From Polaromonas sp. (GTDB lineage Bacteria > Pseudomonadota > Gammaproteobacteria > Burkholderiales > Burkholderiaceae_C): DNA of 7,837 nucleotides. Shown here in pieces: positions 6,241-7,837 of the stretch; within the stretch, counting starts at the first letter, position 1; every line of letters begins with the position of its first letter. Below the pieces are notes generated by a model. The model did not search any database. It was not told where the DNA came from and saw only the letters and a list, made by a program, of their open reading frames with translations. The stretch covers positions 1 through 7,837 of the forward strand of contig JAQGMN010000463.1 of NCBI GenBank assembly GCA_028292345.1, given 5' to 3'. A program made the translations under genes and the position numbers.

Positions 6241-6246
6241 TACAAT
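6241..6246 (+). promoter_or_regulatory. -10-like box TACAAT upstream of the terminator
   Basis: TACAAT matches five of six bases of the housekeeping -10 and follows TTTTTGCC. No acceptable -35 is seen 16-18 bases upstream (AAGGCC region). TACAAT also occurs inside lepA (7074-7079), so chance occurrence is possible. It is listed because a perfect terminator follows some 40 bases later with no gene in between. Confidence 0.3.
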
Positions 6247-6251
6247 GAAGC

Positions 6252-6316
6252 TCCAACTTTCGCAGTTGCCATAGATGGTTGGTTCAGGGCGCGTCATTGC
6301 AGACGCGCCTTTTTTT
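6252..6316 (+). ncRNA. Candidate small RNA or attenuated lepA leader
   Basis: If the TACAAT at 6241-6246 is used, transcription would begin near 6252 and end at the T-run at 6310-6316, giving an RNA of about 65 bases. It would have a 5' hairpin (CAACT 6254-6258 with AGTTG 6264-6268) and the 3' terminator hairpin. CCAAC (6253-6257) can instead pair with GTTGG (6278-6282), so two folds compete. There is no convincing reading frame. Alternatives are a leader that controls lepA by premature termination, or simply the terminator of the upstream operon. I do not recognise a known RNA family. Confidence 0.25.
6288..6316 (+). terminator. Strong intrinsic terminator upstream of lepA
   Basis: GGCGCGTC (6288-6295) and GACGCGCC (6302-6309) form a perfect eight-pair GC-rich stem around the loop ATTGCA, extendable by G-T and A-T pairs at 6286-6287. 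Seven T residues follow (6310-6316). This is a textbook intrinsic terminator. It insulates lepA from the mucD operon, or terminates a short RNA started nearby. Confidence 0.9.
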
Positions 6317-6329
6317 ATGCTCCCGGCCG

Positions 6330-6357
6330 TGGTCTGTTTGTTTTTCCGCAATATATT
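6330..6357 (+). promoter_or_regulatory. Candidate lepA promoter
   Basis: TATATT (6352-6357, five of six matches to TATAAT) lies in an AT-rich stretch between the terminator and lepA. TGGTCT (6330-6335), 16 bases upstream, is a poor -35 (three of six matches). The lepA ATG is 23 bases after the box. Since the terminator separates lepA from upstream genes, some promoter is expected here. Confidence 0.35.
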
Positions 6358-6380
6358 CAAGTAATTAGGCGTTTTTGTTG

Positions 6381-7837
6381 ATGAACCACATTCGAAATTT
6401 TTCGATCATTGCGCACATTGATCATGGCAAGTCCACGCTGGCCGACCGGCTGATCCAGCGCTGCGGCGGCTTGCAGGACCGCGAGATGAGCGCCCAGGTG
6501 CTCGATTCGATGGACATTGAAAAAGAGCGCGGCATCACCATCAAGGCGCAGACCGCCGCGCTCAAGTACAAGGCGCTTGACGGCCAGGTCTACAACCTCA
6601 ACCTGATCGACACGCCGGGCCATGTCGATTTCTCGTACGAAGTCAGCCGCTCGCTGTCGGCCTGCGAAGGCGCGCTGCTGGTGGTCGATGCCAGCCAGGG
6701 CGTGGAAGCGCAGACCGTGGCCAACTGCTACACCGCGCTCGACCTGGGCGTGACGGTGGTGCCGGTGCTCAACAAGATGGACCTGCCGCAGGCCGACCCC
6801 GACAACGCCCGGCAGGAAATCGAGGAAGTCATTGGCATTGATGCCACCGACGCGATTCCCTGCAGTGCCAAGACCGGCATGGGCATCGACGAGATTCTGG
6901 AGGCCGTGGTTGCCCTGATTCCTCCGCCCAGGGGCAATCCGGCCGCCGCGCTGCGCGCCATGATCATCGACAGCTGGTATGACGCCTATGTCGGCGTGGT
7001 CATGCTGGTGCGCGTGGTCGATGGCCGGCTGGCCAAGGGCGACCGCATCAAGCTGATGGCCAGCGAGGCGACCTACAATGCCGAGCAACTCGGCGTCTTC
7101 ACGCCGCACACCGAGCCGCGCCCGGCGCTGGAAGCGGGCGAAGTGGGTTTTGTGATTGCCGGCATCAAGGAACTGCAGGCGGCCCGCGTGGGCGACACCA
7201 TCACCCTGATCAAGGGCGGCACCGGCGGCGCGGCCTTCACCGCGACCGAGGCGCTGCCGGGTTTCAAGGAAATCCAGCCGCAGGTGTTTGCCGGCCTGTA
7301 CCCGTCGGAAGCCAGCGAATACGAGTCGCTTCGCGACGCGCTGGAAAAGTTGAAGCTCAACGATGCGTCGCTGCATTACGAGCCCGAGGTCAGCGAGGCG
7401 CTGGGCTTTGGCTTTCGCTGCGGCTTTCTGGGCCTGCTGCACATGGAAATCGTCCAGGAGCGTCTGGAGCGCGAATTCGACCAGGACCTGATCACCACCG
7501 CGCCCAGCGTGGTGTACGAAGTGCTCAAGGTCGATGGCGAGACGCTCAGGGTGGAAAACCCGTCGAAAATTCCCGATGGCGGGCGCGTCAGCGAGATCCG
7601 CGAGCCCATCGTCACCGTGCACCTGTACATGCCGCAGGATTATGTCGGCGCCGTCATGACGCTGGCCAACCAGAAGCGCGGCGTCCAGCTCAACATGGCC
7701 TACCACGGCAAGCAGGTCATGCTGACCTATGAAATGCCGCTGGGCGAGATCGTGCTGGACTTTTTCGACAAGCTCAAGTCGGTCTCGCGCGGCTATGCGT
7801 CCATGGACTACGAGTTCAAGGAGTTCCGCGCCTCCGA
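6381..7837 (+). CDS. lepA: Elongation factor 4 (LepA GTPase), 5' part
   Basis: LepA is a ribosome-associated translational GTPase, studied as a back-translocase and as a factor in 30S subunit biogenesis. The frame begins MNHIRNFSIIAHIDHGKSTL and runs past the window end, so 485 of roughly 600 residues are visible. GTPase motifs: P-loop AHIDHGKST (11-19), switch I region RGITI (50-54), DTPGH (77-81), NKMD (131-134) and SAK (162-164). The EF-G-like domains II, III and V follow, with the conserved stretches YPSEASEYESLRDALEKLKL and GFGFRCGFLGLLHMEIVQER. The LepA-specific C-terminal domain is largely missing because of the cut. The ribosome site is weak (AGG about 11 bases upstream); TTG 6378 is an in-frame alternative one codon earlier. 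A strong terminator and a 64-base gap precede it, suggesting a separate promoter from the stress operon. Confidence 0.97.
   Translation, partial: MNHIRNFSIIAHIDHGKSTLADRLIQRCGGLQDREMSAQVLDSMDIEKERGITIKAQTAALKYKALDGQVYNLNLIDTPGHVDFSYEVSRSLSACEGALLVVDASQGVEAQTVANCYTALDLGVTVVPVLNKMDLPQADPDNARQEIEEVIGIDATDAIPCSAKTGMGIDEILEAVVALIPPPRGNPAAALRAMIIDSWYDAYVGVVMLVRVVDGRLAKGDRIKLMASEATYNAEQLGVFTPHTEPRPALEAGEVGFVIAGIKELQAARVGDTITLIKGGTGGAAFTATEALPGFKEIQPQVFAGLYPSEASEYESLRDALEKLKLNDASLHYEPEVSEALGFGFRCGFLGLLHMEIVQERLEREFDQDLITTAPSVVYEVLKVDGETLRVENPSKIPDGGRVSEIREPIVTVHLYMPQDYVGAVMTLANQKRGVQLNMAYHGKQVMLTYEMPLGEIVLDFFDKLKSVSRGYASMDYEFKEFRAS

Noticed and set aside
6074..6274. 66-codon + strand frame in the mucD-lepA gap
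   Set aside because: It begins with TTG inside a hairpin, has no ribosome site, crosses the candidate terminator and -10 box, and resembles no protein. No glutaredoxin-like or other CxxC motif was seen in it.
6357..7706. 449-codon open frame antisense to lepA
   Set aside because: It is the mirror of lepA codon bias in GC-rich DNA. The + strand encodes complete LepA GTPase motifs, and the antisense protein shows no recognisable domain.

Overview
This is chromosomal DNA of a betaproteobacterium, most likely a Comamonadaceae member of the Burkholderiales (Polaromonas/Rhodoferax-like). That placement is inferred from gene order, high GC, the protein sequences and the absence of foreign-looking DNA; the genus cannot be fixed from sequence alone. 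All genes are on the + strand and the window is mostly conserved core genome. No mobile element, CRISPR array, tRNA or rRNA is seen.

Layout: (1) 1-128, the 3' end of acpP (acyl carrier protein), then an intrinsic hairpin terminator/attenuator at 153-191. (2) 205-1452, fabF (beta-ketoacyl-ACP synthase II). (3) 1500-2051, a two-helix membrane protein resembling the YgfX/CptA family, whose stop codon overlaps the start of rpoE. (4) 2048-4455, the envelope-stress module: rpoE/algU (sigma factor), rseA/mucA-like (membrane anti-sigma factor) and rseB/mucB (periplasmic regulator of RseA). (5) 4456-4595, a short gap where P. aeruginosa carries mucC. It holds only a possible 35-codon membrane peptide, a 14-bp palindrome and a weak promoter-like sequence. 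(6) 4596-6056, mucD/degP-type periplasmic protease-chaperone. (7) 6057-6380, a 324-bp intergenic stretch with a long imperfect hairpin, a possible second terminator, a -10-like TACAAT box and a textbook intrinsic terminator, together suggesting a small RNA or an attenuated lepA leader. (8) 6381-7837, lepA (elongation factor 4), cut by the window end.

How the genes fit together: RpoE is held inactive at the inner membrane by RseA. RseB binds the periplasmic part of RseA and delays its proteolysis. MucD degrades or refolds damaged envelope proteins and so reduces the inducing signal. The order rpoE-rseA-rseB-mucD-lepA matches P. aeruginosa algU-mucA-mucB-(mucC)-mucD-lepA, minus mucC. The upstream neighbours here are fatty-acid synthesis genes. 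With no terminator visible after fabF, read-through could tie sigma factor supply to membrane lipid synthesis; this is inference.

No clearly new system is evident. The best leads are the YgfX-like gene coupled to rpoE, the micro-ORF in the mucC position, and the promoter-terminator element upstream of lepA.
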